Shown: piece after piece, positions 20,747 through 32,603 of the stretch
How the letters are laid out: every line of letters begins with the position of its first letter
Numbering within the stretch: the first letter of the stretch is position 1
Source: Volutella citrinella
Lineage: Eukaryota > Ascomycota > Sordariomycetes > Hypocreales > Nectriaceae
NCBI GenBank assembly: GCA_034401135.1
Contig: JAWZSP010000005.1
Span: 1,240,001 to 1,304,000 of the forward strand
Length of the DNA: 64,000 bases
Direction of reading: 5' to 3'
Position numbers and translations under genes: made by a program
Notes under the pieces: generated by a model
Database searches by the model: none
What the model saw: only the letters and a program-made list of their open reading frames with translations
What the model was told of the DNA's origin: nothing

Positions 20747-23700
20747 GGCTAATTAATATCTGTGTGTGTATAATATGAGGATGGTGATATAAGTCGGTAC
20801 GACTCACAGGAGGCCAGCTCCAAAACAGATTAGGCCTGGTTGAAACAGGTGCGACAAGTCTGGGAAGAGGCTCAAGAAACCCAACCGGGGGTCTCCTTGG
20901 GCGGCTGTAATTGTGTTGGAGGGGGTTTGGGTTGTTGGAAGGGAGACCGGCTCCTTGGTGATGCTCTTTTCTTCTCTTCTCTCGACGAAGAAGATGAAAC
21001 AAACAAAAAAGTCGAAACAGCAACAAGAGGGTGGCCGCTGTGGTCTATTGCGAGACAAGCAAGAGGATGGGGAGTTTGAGAGAAGAGGAGGTGGATATTA
21101 AGACTCCCGAGTGAGAGAGATGGGGGTGGAGGAAAAGCGACAGGCTGCGATGAGCTGGAGTGAAGCTGGAAGAGACCCAGGCCGGGGGTGCGAGAGGCCG
21201 ACTTCTTATGGTCGCGAGGGGGCCGGTGGTGATGCCACGGCCAGTCGATTCTTCGCACGACGGGGGCCCTGCGTCTGGCGGCGAGCGATGCGTGCAAGCC
21301 GTGGGTGTGGGCCGGGGCCCATCTTGCGACGAGACGCCATCTCTTTCTCGACGACGGACGGGCGAGCGACCGAACCAGGGTGCCTGCAGATGCAGATGAG
21401 CATCTGAAACGCGCGACAGGGGGTCTCGCCCAGAAACGCGCGCGCGTACAGAAACCTGCCGGGACGGTGGCGTCTGGCAGAGAAGGCGAGTGAGTGTGTA
21501 GAGAGAGAGGGCAAGCGGCTCTGGTGGTCCGTGGAAGGTGTGCATCACTGTATCCAATACCTCGAAGCGCTCTGGCGGTCGCGTTTCTCCACACTGTGGG
21601 GTGGCGTGGGCCCTCCCGACTGGACAGCGGTCGGCGGCGGACCGCACAGGGCAATCCCCACTCAGCATCCCTCTGCATCCCCAGCGACGTCCCACTGTGG
21701 AGCTCCGTGGCCTCGCATTGCATCTCGGAGGCTGCCCTCACCGCGACAGTGCAGGAGGGGCGCGGGCGCGCGCAACACAAGTACAGGGTACTCCATGCTC
21801 CGTTGCGTCCATAGTTCGCGGGAACACGGTCGGGATGTTGAGCCAAAACGGGGTGGATCTGCTGAAGCCTCACCAGAAGAATAGGTCGTGACTCACTTAC
21901 ACGCTGCTAGTCCACCACCACCACCACCGTTTCTATCGCATTAGACAGTACGTAGTTGAGCGACGCGCCTCGCCAGGAACACGTTCGCGACGGACCAGTC
22001 GCCGTCCACGTCTTACTCTACCGTGCCCTAGGTGTCGGTCGTGTCGCGTGTTGGCTGCTCGCGAACTATCTGAGCCATGTTGGTTTGTCCACAGTTGCCC
22101 AGCAGCCAGAGTAGATCGCCAACCCCCCGGTCGCCTATGATCCATCCGCCATCTTCTGTCTGCGTCTCTCTGCTGATGCTGGTGCTGCTGATGCCCTCGC
22201 AATCTATAAGCGCCCGCTATGCAAAGAACATGGCCAATCCACAACCCGTCTAGGCCGCCAGACGTCTCTCTGCCGTCCGGTGGTCCGCCTGTCTGTCTCT
22301 CATCTCATCAGCTGCAACCAGAATAGCATCAGCCAAAGCCGCCCTGTCCTTGAGCTGACCCCGTTGAAGGCGGGTGCAGAGGCTTCCGGACGGTCGCTGA
22401 CGTAGAAGCTTGTCGGGCGCCTATCCGACTTCGAGTTACGACAGCTGCGACAGGCCATAGGTCGCAGGCGTCGGCTGGTAACAGCAGCAATAGTCGGCGA
22501 AACAGTAGCGAAATGGCAAGAATAGCAGTGGTCAGGGCCCCAAAGTGAGACCCGGCGCTTAGAAAACAGCCAACCTGAGCTCTTGCCCGCCTCCCGCCGC
22601 CTGCCGCCCCTCTGGCTGCCAGGCGCCTGCCCTGCCCGCTGGGCGCCTACGGAAATTGTGCTCGGTCCACTATAGTCTGTCCCAGTCTTTTTTTAGCTGC
22701 TCTTGCCGCCTGGCCTCTCACCGGCCGCCGTCAGAGGTCCGATTCTATTTTCATCCTCAGCATCTTTCTCGTTCAGCTGGTTCACCAGCATTTTTCCACT
22801 GATGCATTATTTTCGCGCCCATCCTGTCCATGATGCCATCTTTTTCGCACCTACTCTCTTTTCCTTGCAATTCTCCCACTCTTCCATTCTAGCGTGTCTT
22901 TTACACCACAGCCAATAGCGTCGCGTTCTGACTTCTGTCCCTCTGATTCGCCGTCGCGCACGCGCCTCAGCACCTCACCAGCTCACCACGCGTCCGTGTC
23001 TCGTCTTCTCAGCCAGTTTCCGGGCTCTGGCCAATCACCCCCGCGGCTTTTTCGGCGCTGCACCGCGAGCCTCCGCGAGCCTCCACTTCTCCGGGGGCAT
23101 GCACGGCGGCGTCACGGAGCCCTCCCGTTCGCTCCCGTTCCCCCCGTGTCTTCCCCATACCTGACTTCCTGTCGCGGCCGCCCAATCGCTGGCTCCCACG
23201 CCTGATCGCCCAGGCGTTGCAGGGATGCGCGCCTTGACGCACCACGACTGGCTCTCGTCGTCCCAGTGTTTCCCTACGACTCGTGGGCTCCGCCCCCCTG
23301 GTCAAGAACAGCTCACAACCAGTCTTCAACCAGTCTTGGGCAGCTTCTTTGTTTCAAGCTTGCCGTCTTCTAGCCCCAATGTTCTGGTTAACCTTCGTCC
23401 GCCCTTCCCTGTGACTCATTCTCTAGCCTCGTTTGATGTTTCCGCTCATTCACCGTGTCCACGTTTCTTTTGTCAACACCTTCCTGCCGCCTGCTCCATG
23501 ATGTGGCACTCAACTAGTGTCGAAACACTGCTGCACGCCGACCCTCACCTCATGATTCTCCTGGCCCCCGACTCAAGAGTGTATCACCTTCGTGAGCCCC
23601 TTGCTGCGCCATATTTGCCCGCCTGCGCTCTTGTTGTCAATGCCTCGCAAACAAGGCATCGCCTTGGCAATGTTGGTGTCGGCTGCTGAGTATTATGTCC

Positions 23701-24168
23701 TGAAATTGATCAACGTTCTGCGCCCGCCTCAGGGCCACTATATAACATTTGTCTATATTCCCTTCCCAGTACTCCGAATCTATCCGGATCCCAAATATCT
23801 ACAACGCTGTAGCAAGTAGAGCACACCGCAAGAGATCAATCAATCACAAGAGCCGCCCGGTGACTGCTGCCTACAAAACTCGGCCAAACATGTAAACCAC
23901 TCCGTGTCCAACAGGTTGCAGTGCTTCCACTCGTAAACGTTTGGGGTATCCGACTTCAACACGTCCCCATCCCTGCATGAGCGAGCCCAGCAGGTTCCTA
24001 CCAAGGTGAGCTGTCATGCACAACTGATCTTCGCCACGCCACCTCGCGCCATCCCTGTGCCTGGGCCTGATGCCTGACTTCCGACCAGTGACACACACGC
24101 GTAGAGCCATGGCTGCATGTTCATCACCTCTCGTAGACCACTCTAGGCCTGATCCGTGCCTCTAAACA
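20747..24168. other. 3.4-kb region without a supported gene
   Basis: Upstream of the unknown gene and downstream of the VPS9 gene, so the left part should be promoter and leader. Both strands carry long overlapping GC-rich open frames (for example 20872-21873 - and 23225-23689 +) that resemble no protein and shadow each other. The sequence is pyrimidine rich from 22560 to 23500. A short CCA microsatellite is at 21912-21928. An ACTATATAAC TATA-like site at 23738 has no gene downstream of it on its strand. A non-coding or poorly conserved transcript cannot be excluded. Confidence 0.45.
21912..21928. repeat. CCA microsatellite
   Basis: About five to six CCA units in tandem in a non-coding region upstream of the unknown gene at 18934-20746. 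Confidence 0.7.
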
Positions 24169-27100
24169 TTAGCCGACCATGTCGCTTCCGCTCGTTTGCT
24201 CTGTCCCAGCCAGCTCGGCCGACATCACATTCGGCCTCGGCGGTGGTCCGTTTTGCGCCGTTTCATCAATCCCCTGGCCGTCCATTTGCACTCTGCGCAA
24301 CGCTCTCACCATGCCGGCAAGTTTCATCTTCTCTTGCACCAGCATGCCCCGCGCAAACTCCCGTATAGCCCTCCGCCCCATTTTCTCGTGCAGGTCTTGC
24401 CATCCTGCTAGCTCACCCGCCACAGTTTGCTGAGTGTACCGCAATTCTCGGGCCAGGTTGGCCGCATCTTCTCGAGATTTGCGCGCTCTTTCTTCCTTCT
24501 CGTCAACGATCCTTTGTCTTGTGTCGTCTAAAAGCCCAAGTGGCCACCGATTTCGGTTCATCGAGCTATAATTCCTGTCGGCTTCGCGCTTCGCGGCCCT
24601 CATCTCGGATATGATGGATGGAGGTCGTGAAAGCGATCCGAGAAGCGCCTGGACTGTTGACTGTAGAGCGAGCAGGGTCGAGTGGAGGACTGCCTGAGGG
24701 CTCAGTTGCGTTGGCAGCAACGCCCTCACGTAGTTCTCAAACGCGTCCACATGCGACACTGGGAGGAATTGCAATGTTGTCACCACGCGATGCAGGAGCA
24801 CGCTTGAATCATACATGTCTTGCAAAAGGAATCATCGTTAGCGGGAAATAGTTTGGCAACGGGGATGTCGAATGGTAAACAAACCTGCTTGAACAAGTCC
24901 GAGAGTGTTCGCCCGTCTTGTTGCACTCTTAGTTGCATGGTTGACACTGCGAATCATCTCTCGAGCGTGGTTGACAAATTGTTCGACCTCTCTTACATCC
25001 TCCACCGGCTCATATTCTTCCCTCACCTTCTCTGCACGGGCTTCCGTTTTGAGGAGCGTCCGCTGCTCCATCATATCGAGCTGCAATTCGGGCACAAGGA
25101 AGAATTCCCAGAGCATTTCATGCGTGGCAAAGGTGGGGTGCATGAGCATGATTTTTAAGAACCAATCGGCTCGAACCTGCATGTCTCGCAAGATAGCTCG
25201 CGAGGGCTTTGAAGGGATCTGGAAGGGGGACCGAACGTCGGTCAGCGAGGGTATCCATGATGCCGGATTCTCAAGCGCAAGGAGATTGGGTAGGTGCTCA
25301 AAATCAGAAAGGGAGCGCCGGCTGGTTGTGACGGTATAGCTGTCGTGATCGGTGGGCGCCGCTGATTTGAGTACCAGTCGGACCGTCGCGTCTTCGACGA
25401 AGAAGGCTCGTACAACTCCGGTGATTCGGCCATCTGGGCCAGGGGGCATGCTGAACAGCGCAAGGTCATCAATCTTGTTCCGCACATCATCATCTTTAGC
25501 AAGCTCAACAGCAGTCAAGCCGCGAATCTCTTTCGCAGCCAGGTCCACCCGGGGATCTGCAAACAACGAGCGGACCATATCGTATCTCCCGTACTTGCTG
25601 GCCACCATCAAAGGTGTGAACCTCTTCTCATTTGTGGCATTTGCATCGACGTCGCAGTATTGCAAGACCCTTAGCGCGAGACTGGCATCATTCATGATGT
25701 GGAGCAGCGTATTGCCCTTGGCATCTACGTGCTCATCAAGGTGCAGCGGTTGTCCGTCGCCTTGCGATTTCATGGCCGCATCTAATCCAGCTTCCACCAT
25801 GTCATGGTAGTTCGCGTGGTCGTATGATCGACAGAGAGCAAATATAGGCGTCTGGCCATTCTTGTCCCGTTGCCGCCAAGGTATCAGGTGGCCGATTTGC
25901 AAAATCAAAGACGGGGCATTGAATAAGTAGTGGCCAATACTACGGCCCCAGATATCCTGGCAAACGATGTACTGGTGAAGTTGCTGAATGGTCGAGACGG
26001 ATATGATAAAGTTCAGGATTGTTCCGATCATCTCCGAGTTCCCTAGTTGAATGGCGGCGCTCAGTAGGGTCGTATCTTCGTTGTTCATATCTTCCAGAAG
26101 TAATTGGGCGGGGAAATATTCGGACAGAGAAAGGAGATACTTCAGCGTCTCCAGCTTCCCGGCCTGGATTGCCATCATGAGAATCGACTCCCCGAAGCCA
26201 TTGTTGGTTTGTGACAAGCGTTCGACGGAGATGTCACCTTCAAGTGCGCTTCCCATGGTCCCCATGCTTCCAGTGCGGGAATGGAAGGAAATCTCAGATC
26301 CGCTAGAGAGACTCCGGGTGTCCATAGCCACCTTCTTGATTCTTCTGATCGGCTTGTTGAAATCAATTGGCTCGCAATCAGACCCGTTTTGGAACGGGAA
26401 CACATGGCTCAAACCCGACCCATGGGAGAAGCGATCCGACAGTGTTAGGGCCAGTGACGACCTTCTTGAGGAGCCCTTGTGCAGACTCCAGGCTGTAGAA
26501 GCTCGACGGCTGGACGAAGGCGAGTCGGACAAATCGTCATCGTCTACCACGGCTGTGTCGGGTTCCATAATCTTCCTCAGGTCCTCCAAGTTGTCGCCGC
26601 TGGTTGCATCCCAGAGTGCTTTGTTCCTCCGGCTCGCTCGCCTCAGTCCTGCTGAATCAAGCACTAAATAGGCCAGCACTGCCTCAAAGGTGCTGAGGGC
26701 GTAGCCGAGCTCTCCGCTATCCACATCATCGATGAAAATGAAGTTTCGGACGTAAATGAGTCTAGCTTGGAGCTGTTTGACCTGTGATCGAATCACAACA
26801 TAGAGTAAGAATGACACCAGCGTGTCAGCATTGACCGTCATAATTTGCTTCTCGGAAGCGGCATCAGATCGCATGGCCTGGGGCTTGGATGTGTCCGTCA
26901 ACTGCGATACCATCTTGATGGTCGAGAGCAGCAAATCCAGCATAACTTGGGGGCAGGTCGCGGCCGTGATCTTTTTGAACTCTTCAATTGCGGGGCCAAG
27001 CTGGATGGTGAGATGGTGCTTCGCTCTGTAACCCCCTTCGATTGCGATGCCTAGCTGAGAAATGTCGATGTACTGCATCTGTTTGATCTTGGCTTCCAGT

Positions 27101-28203
27101 TCCAAGTCATATGGTCTTTTCAGGGCGTTGATCTTGGGGAACAATAGATGATGGACGTTCTCCGTGACGTAACGTTCAATTAATTTCTCGACCAGTGGGC
27201 CTGTCAAGTCCGTTGTGGCTCCCAGCAGGGACAGTTGTTGCTTGTCAACGCCTTGGAAGAGATCAATAGCTGCGGTGACTGCAGTCTCTAGTGATGCTCT
27301 CATAATATCTTCGTCGTCCTCCGCATAGAAATTCTCTGTCACTGGTAGCCTGCTGGGCCCGTCGTCGGTGACCCGACCCGACACACTGTTAGACCTCGCT
27401 TTCTTCAGAGCGCTGGCTATGGGTCCATCAGGAACTGGGTCAGGGATATGCTCGGCCGATGGTGGTGGGGGCAAGGGCTTATTGAAGACATTTGTGAATT
27501 CCAGAAATAGCTTTTCGAGGCCAGGCTGCATCTGCCGAGCTATCATGGGAAAGTTATTGAGCAAATCGTGGAAGTTGCGGATGTCCTTTTTGCGAGGAGC
27601 GGCGTCGGCGGAGTCTCCATTCGATGCTTGTTTCTGTTCAGCAAGCCGTCGCTTACGGACACCAGTTACAAATATGGCCGGGACAACTTTGATCTCCTCC
27701 CAGTTTCCCACCAGCGGTCGAGATATGAAGTAGAGAAGCCACTGGCGAGGCTCGAAGACGTCCGGGTACCAGGTAATGTCGTTGAGGATCTGAGCTTGGG
27801 CGAGTGATTTGAAACCTGGCATCACCCAAGTAAGTACGGCAACAGTCACTCGTGAACGGCTAGGGAGCGTACCTTTGTTGCTATAGACATGGGAGTCTTT
27901 GATAACGACGCTCTTGCCATTGAGAGTAGTGAACTGTTTCGCCTTCCCCCTCACCTCTCGCAGGTTTTGTCCGCCATCCTTGACGCCAGCAGCACCGACT
28001 GGACTGGGAACTCGCAAGACATGGCTGGCAAGGAATTCTTCAGAGGCTATGAGCTCGGCGGGAGGAGTGCCACTCTCCGTCTCCCGCGAGGTGAGAAGAA
28101 CATCCGTGGACGGGACAAGAAGGATATGGTGGTGGACCGGTGTACACTGAGCTGGTAGGGAGCTCTTGAAGAAGGCAGCGAGGAAGGGGTTTAGAGGTTG
28201 CAT
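24169..28203 (-). CDS. VPS9-ankyrin-PX protein (Rab5-type exchange factor candidate)
   Basis: Exons 27873-28203, 24885-27815 and 24169-24818 (complement) give 1303 aa. A VPS9 domain lies at about residues 330-490, including ENVHHLLFPKIN, TLVSFLLYVVIRSQ and ELGYALSTFEAVLAYL. Ankyrin repeats follow at about 655-890 (GESILMMAIQAGKLE, GNTLLHIMND, FTPLMVASKYGRYDM). A PX-like domain is at about 905-1010 (SRRSLSDFEHLPNLL ... FLKIMLMHPTF), then a long charged helical C-terminus. VPS9 domains activate Rab5/Ypt51-class GTPases, and PX domains bind PI3P, so an early-endosome exchange factor is the natural reading. Intron 1 is 57 nt with no in-frame stop, so retention would insert 19 residues. Intron 2 joins LVQA to DMYDSSVLL. 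Metazoan VARP also combines VPS9 and ankyrin repeats but lacks the PX, so no direct orthology is claimed. Confidence 0.9.
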
Positions 28204-29545
28204 TCATTCGACGTCAAGGCCGTCGCGTCGTCGAAGCTACTCGCCTCCGACGAAGCCGGCGAGTCAGGATGGTGGATTACGAATCGCGAAAGGCCAGCGC
28301 AAGACGTAGATAGATTGGCCGAGTTGAGGAAACATGCAGGTAGAGTTGTCAGAGGCGTCCGGCTAGAGTTTGCGACGGGGAGCGCGGTGTCGTGGAACGA
28401 GGCGTGCCTGGGGCCCCCAAATCGAGGTTGGCTTTCGGGGTATGCCGTTGTCGAAGCTGGCGCAAGGGGCAGGGCGGGGAGAGGATCGGTGCTTTGAGTC
28501 GGATACGCTGGATGTGTGGAGTTTTGGTTTCTAATGTCGAACACCAAGTGGTTATAGTCGATGGCCAGGTGCGTGGGAAGAAGCGACGGCGTGATGGGTG
28601 AAAACGTGCAATCAGATGGCTCTTGGGTTTGAGGAGAGACGCTGGTTCCCTTCTCCAAACGCCATCCAACTGGGACCTTGCGCTAGGATCACGGGCGAGC
28701 GCGCCCCTAGGCCTTGGGGCACGGGCCTTTGGCGCTAAAGTACAGGTGCCTAAGAGGGAGCTACAACCAGCTTCACAGGCCTGCACTAAATCGAATCTGC
28801 GGGCTAGGCAAACGGTACGTACCACAGGCTCGCCCAACCTGGAAAGAGGTTATCATCACCACTTGAATTCGCCATACAATGGGTACTACTGAGTAGGTAA
28901 TGAAGTGCATGTTGGTAGACTGCAGCCACCTGAACAAAAGTTCTAATAGTGCTTGAAAAAGCTGCCTCTTAGAGCCTTGAATATTCGCCCGTCCATCCAA
29001 TTTCATGACACAGCTTCATAATCACCAGTGAAGGTACGATTCAGCCCCACATTCCACTTCCCTTGCAGCCAGCGAACCAATCCCCAAGCTCCGCCTAGAA
29101 GATTCAATCCCGCCTCAGCACACCAAATCTAAAGATGGCTCGTTGGCCTTGCCACGTTTCACAAGCTGCTCCAAAGCTGAGGTCCTCATCCGAATGCGGG
29201 GCTCCCGCAATATGTTTTGGAGGTTCCTGGCTCGTCGGGACCGCATGGCATGGGAGCTAGGAGGAGTGCCTTTGTTGAAGCAGCCGTTGGCGGCCCGTGC
29301 CATGGATCTTCTCCCGCCCTGATCCTTGACAAGCCTTGACAAGCCACAAGCATGGAGGAGCCATGTGATTGAGAATGGCAGCAATCGTCGCCGCTTGGCA
29401 AAACCCGAATCATAATGTGCAAGGAGACTTGATAATAGCGAGGCTCTAGCCAGCATTGTTGATGCTATTCAAGGGGTATTACCACAATGGATCGTTATAC
29501 CATATGTCTGTCATCTCATCATACCACTACTCCAGCATGAGTACC
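28204..29545. other. Intergenic region; promoter of the VPS9 gene and 3' end of the permease
   Basis: The open frame at 28191-28658 (-) overlaps the VPS9 start and begins at a TTG, so it is not supported as a gene or as an ATG uORF. GC-rich inverted motifs lie around 28685-28735. Nothing else is recognised. Confidence 0.45.
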
Positions 29546-31432
29546 CTAGAAAGCGTCCCACAACTTCTTCCAGAATGGCTTTTGGCTGCCCTGAGGTCCA
29601 AAAGAGTCGCCCTTGAAATCCAAATCGGTGCGGCGCCCGCTGTCGAGATCGATTTCCCAAGATCGCTTGAACTTATCGGTTCCGCGCCACCACAGCTTTC
29701 CAATGAGATAGATAACACCGAAGAGAGGGAGCAGGATATATGCGTCCACAAAGTTGCCGGCGTTGAACGGCGACAGGGTGGTCCAGCCCTGGATAAGCGC
29801 CAGGAAAATGCACGCGATGAGCCCAAAATAGGCGACGAATGGGTACCAAAGGGACTTGTATGGGAGCTCGCTGACGTTTCGGTTCTGGCTTGCGTAGGCC
29901 CGTCGGAATCGAATGTGGATAAAGCTGATGCTGGCCCAGACGAGGAAGGTACTGACGCCAGACAGGTTGACAATGTAGCTGTAAGCACGAGAGGCACCAG
30001 TCGAGACATTCATCATCGAGATGGCGCCAACAGCGTTGGTAAGCAGAATGGCCCAGACGGGGACACCGCGCTTGTTGGTCCATCCCAAAACACTGGGGGC
30101 TTTGCCAGACTGTGCCATGTATAAAATCGTCCTGGAGCCGATGTAAATCGAAGAGTTGATGGCGGACAGACAGGTGATGAGGATGAACGCGTTGATCAGG
30201 TGGACGCCTGTGCAAATACAAGTCAGCTTGAAAGGCCTTGGAGTACGGAATCGGGTTGCCTCTTGGGGCACCTACCTCCATTCCAGCCGGCGTTTTGGAT
30301 AGCAATGGTCATGGGGCTCTTGAGCGCCTTGGAACCGCCGTTGATGAGCTCATCGGCATTGGCAGGACAGGTGAGGCCAAAGAAGAATGCAGAGCCCATG
30401 TAGACGAAAATGATGCGCCAAAAGACCTGTCGAATGGCCTGGGGAACTGCAACGCCAGGATTGCGCGTCTCGGTGGCGGCAATGGCGATAGACTCAACAC
30501 CAGAGTAAAAGGTCGAGCAGAAGACGAAGACAGTAGCTACGCCGCGGAATCCGTTTCCATTGAATGCGCCGGGGTCATTCCAGTATCGGAATCCAAGGGG
30601 CTCCGCCTGTCCAATTAGACCACCGGCAGCGTAGATGATGGCGAAGATGAAGTACGCCGTCAGACCGATCAGCTTGATCAAAGCAAGCCAGAATTCGGCC
30701 TCGCCGAAAGCTTCGATACCGAGCAGCTGGAAGCCCAGGAACACAGTCCAGAATATCAAAAAGTAACCCCAGAGCGGAACCACTGGTCCCCAGTAAGTCA
30801 TGATGCTGCAGATGACATTGTATTCGTTGGCCTATATCGAAAGATGCCCAGAGGAGGTCAGTTGTGCTCCCAATGGTAGGATAGCGGATATTGGGTCACA
30901 TACGAGAACGCACGCCCAGATGATGAAGTAATTCCAACCGACCGCAACGGAGAATGACTTGTCGACCATGCGCTCGGCAAGAGAAACGAAAGAACCTCCA
31001 CCGGGGTAGAGGGTCGTGACCTCGCCCAGGGACTGCATGATGCAAAACGCAAGAATACCTTGAGACACACACAAAGTTAGCCACGAACACTACCTAGTTG
31101 CGCCAGCATCATGGAAAGAAAGAAAGCAAAAGTCCCGAAAACGTTCGCGACAGATCGCACATACCGATAACGCCAAAGCCGATGATGAGGGACGCCGGTC
31201 CACCACTGCTCAGTGCGCCTCCCGAGCCGACAAGCAGGCCAGGCCCAATAATGCCTGCCAGAGCCATCATAGACAAATGGCGGTTTTTTAGACCTCGCTT
31301 GACACCCGAGTCTGGGTCAATGGCGGCACTTGCGCTGGGATCGCTCGATGGTGATCCGGCCTGGTAGGCAGTGTGGTAGTCGGCCTCATAGTCGCCCGAG
31401 TAGGCCGGGGCCTCTTTACCATGACCAAACAT
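29546..31432 (-). CDS. Amino-acid permease (APC superfamily, fungal YAT type)
   Basis: Exons 31165-31432, 30904-31058, 30276-30831 and 29546-30207 (complement) give 546 aa, normal for the family. After a ~50-residue hydrophilic N-terminus, about twelve hydrophobic segments follow. Family motifs: LKNRHLSMMALAGIIGPGLL (helix 1), GEVTTLYPGGGSFV, WNYFIIWACVL, ANEYNVICSIMTYW, FCSTFYSGVESIAIAATET, INAFILITCLSAINSSIYIGS and GRRTDLDF near the C-terminus. It should import amino acids across the plasma membrane by proton symport; the substrate cannot be told from sequence. All three introns fall between or inside membrane segments and restore the motifs when removed. Confidence 0.94.
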
Positions 31433-32603
31433 GGTGGCCGAGGAGTAGCGGTAGAAGTCGACGGGGTGGTAGACGACAATACAAGAAAGCGGTCGCGACG
31501 GCTGTGCAGATGGGGGTGCGATCGCCAGTCGAAGTAATTATAGCTTGGCAGCTGCGGGGAGAGAGGCTCTTTCGCAGAGCACCTTGGCTTTTGGGAGAAG
31601 ATGCAAGAGGAGAAAGAAGAAAAACGGGTATCACCCAGGACCTGGGCAGCTACCTCCACGAAAGGCACGGGGGGGGGGAGGCGGTAGGCTGCCTTCACTG
31701 CCCCAGATGTTGGCCGGTCTACTACCTATGAGGGGGGATCATCAGTGGATGCACTTTGCGAAACCTTGCCGTCCTCGTGCAGGGATTGACAAGGCAAACC
31801 CGCCCTCTAGCTCAACAATGTCCGAAGGCAAGGTCAGCTTGAGACCCCGGACGAACGTGCACCCCAGATCGAAAAAGCCATGAGACTTCCGCATGTGGCG
31901 TTGCACATGGCACCGGACACAACAACACAATATTGTGGCTTGTTTGCGACGGTTCCGACGAACCACCTCATGAACTGGGGCTTCGGCTGAAGAAGACACC
32001 ATCGGCCACGGCAATCACGACATCGTCCTTGCACACAGGCAAGCCACAGGTAGCTTATCGCAACCGGCCAGCCGGGATGGGCATGGGGTGTGGTGGGGTT
32101 GGGGTGACATTGACATCCGCATCGGCGAGACAATTTTGCTCCGCTAGTACCATTGCGTAGTGACCGTGGTTGCGTCGGCTCTCTCGATAGGCAGATGGTT
32201 CGTCCGTTGGGGGGGCAAAAAGTAATGGAGATGACAGTATATTTCTACTTAGCAACGCTCTCGGCCGCTTCTCAATCTCTTCTTTGCCTTTCTTGACTTG
32301 TGTCCCCGTCTCTCATTGGCCAACGGGAGCTTGCCGGGTGCGGTGCGTGCGAGCGCTAATTGTCGCCGCAATAAGCCAAAACCCGCCATAACCGCGACCG
32401 TGTCCCGCCACCGACGAAATCCTTGGCCGCGTCCAAATCCCAACGCAAGGTTAAGGCACGAGGGCGAGCTGAATCGTTTCGAGTTGGGAAAGCAGTCGCC
32501 TGACTGAGGCTGTGCCCCGGTCATCTCCGTGTCTGTCAAGTGCTTCTGTACACACAATCTTCTCTGTCATAGCATCATTGCCTCGGCTGCCATCATTGTG
32601 GCT
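31433..32603. other. Intergenic region; permease promoter and 3' end of the PARG gene
   Basis: No supported gene. A run of ten G lies at 31669-31678. Open frames at 31742-32133 and 32249-32557 match nothing known. Confidence 0.45.

Noticed and set aside
20872..21873. A 333-codon open frame on the minus strand in the gap
   Set aside because: Composition is Arg/Ser/Pro/His rich, it overlaps many other frames on both strands, and it shows no domain or splice-supported context.
23225..23689. 154-codon plus-strand frame in the gap
   Set aside because: Pyrimidine-rich sequence gives Ser/Pro/Leu-rich translation; no motif and no conserved-looking block.
28191..28658. Open frame overlapping the VPS9-gene start, as a possible uORF
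   Set aside because: It starts at TTG, not ATG, and ends just inside the gene in another frame; there is no protein-like content.
31669..31678. Run of ten G as a possible structured element
   Set aside because: A single homopolymer with no nearby G runs to form a quadruplex; probably slippage.
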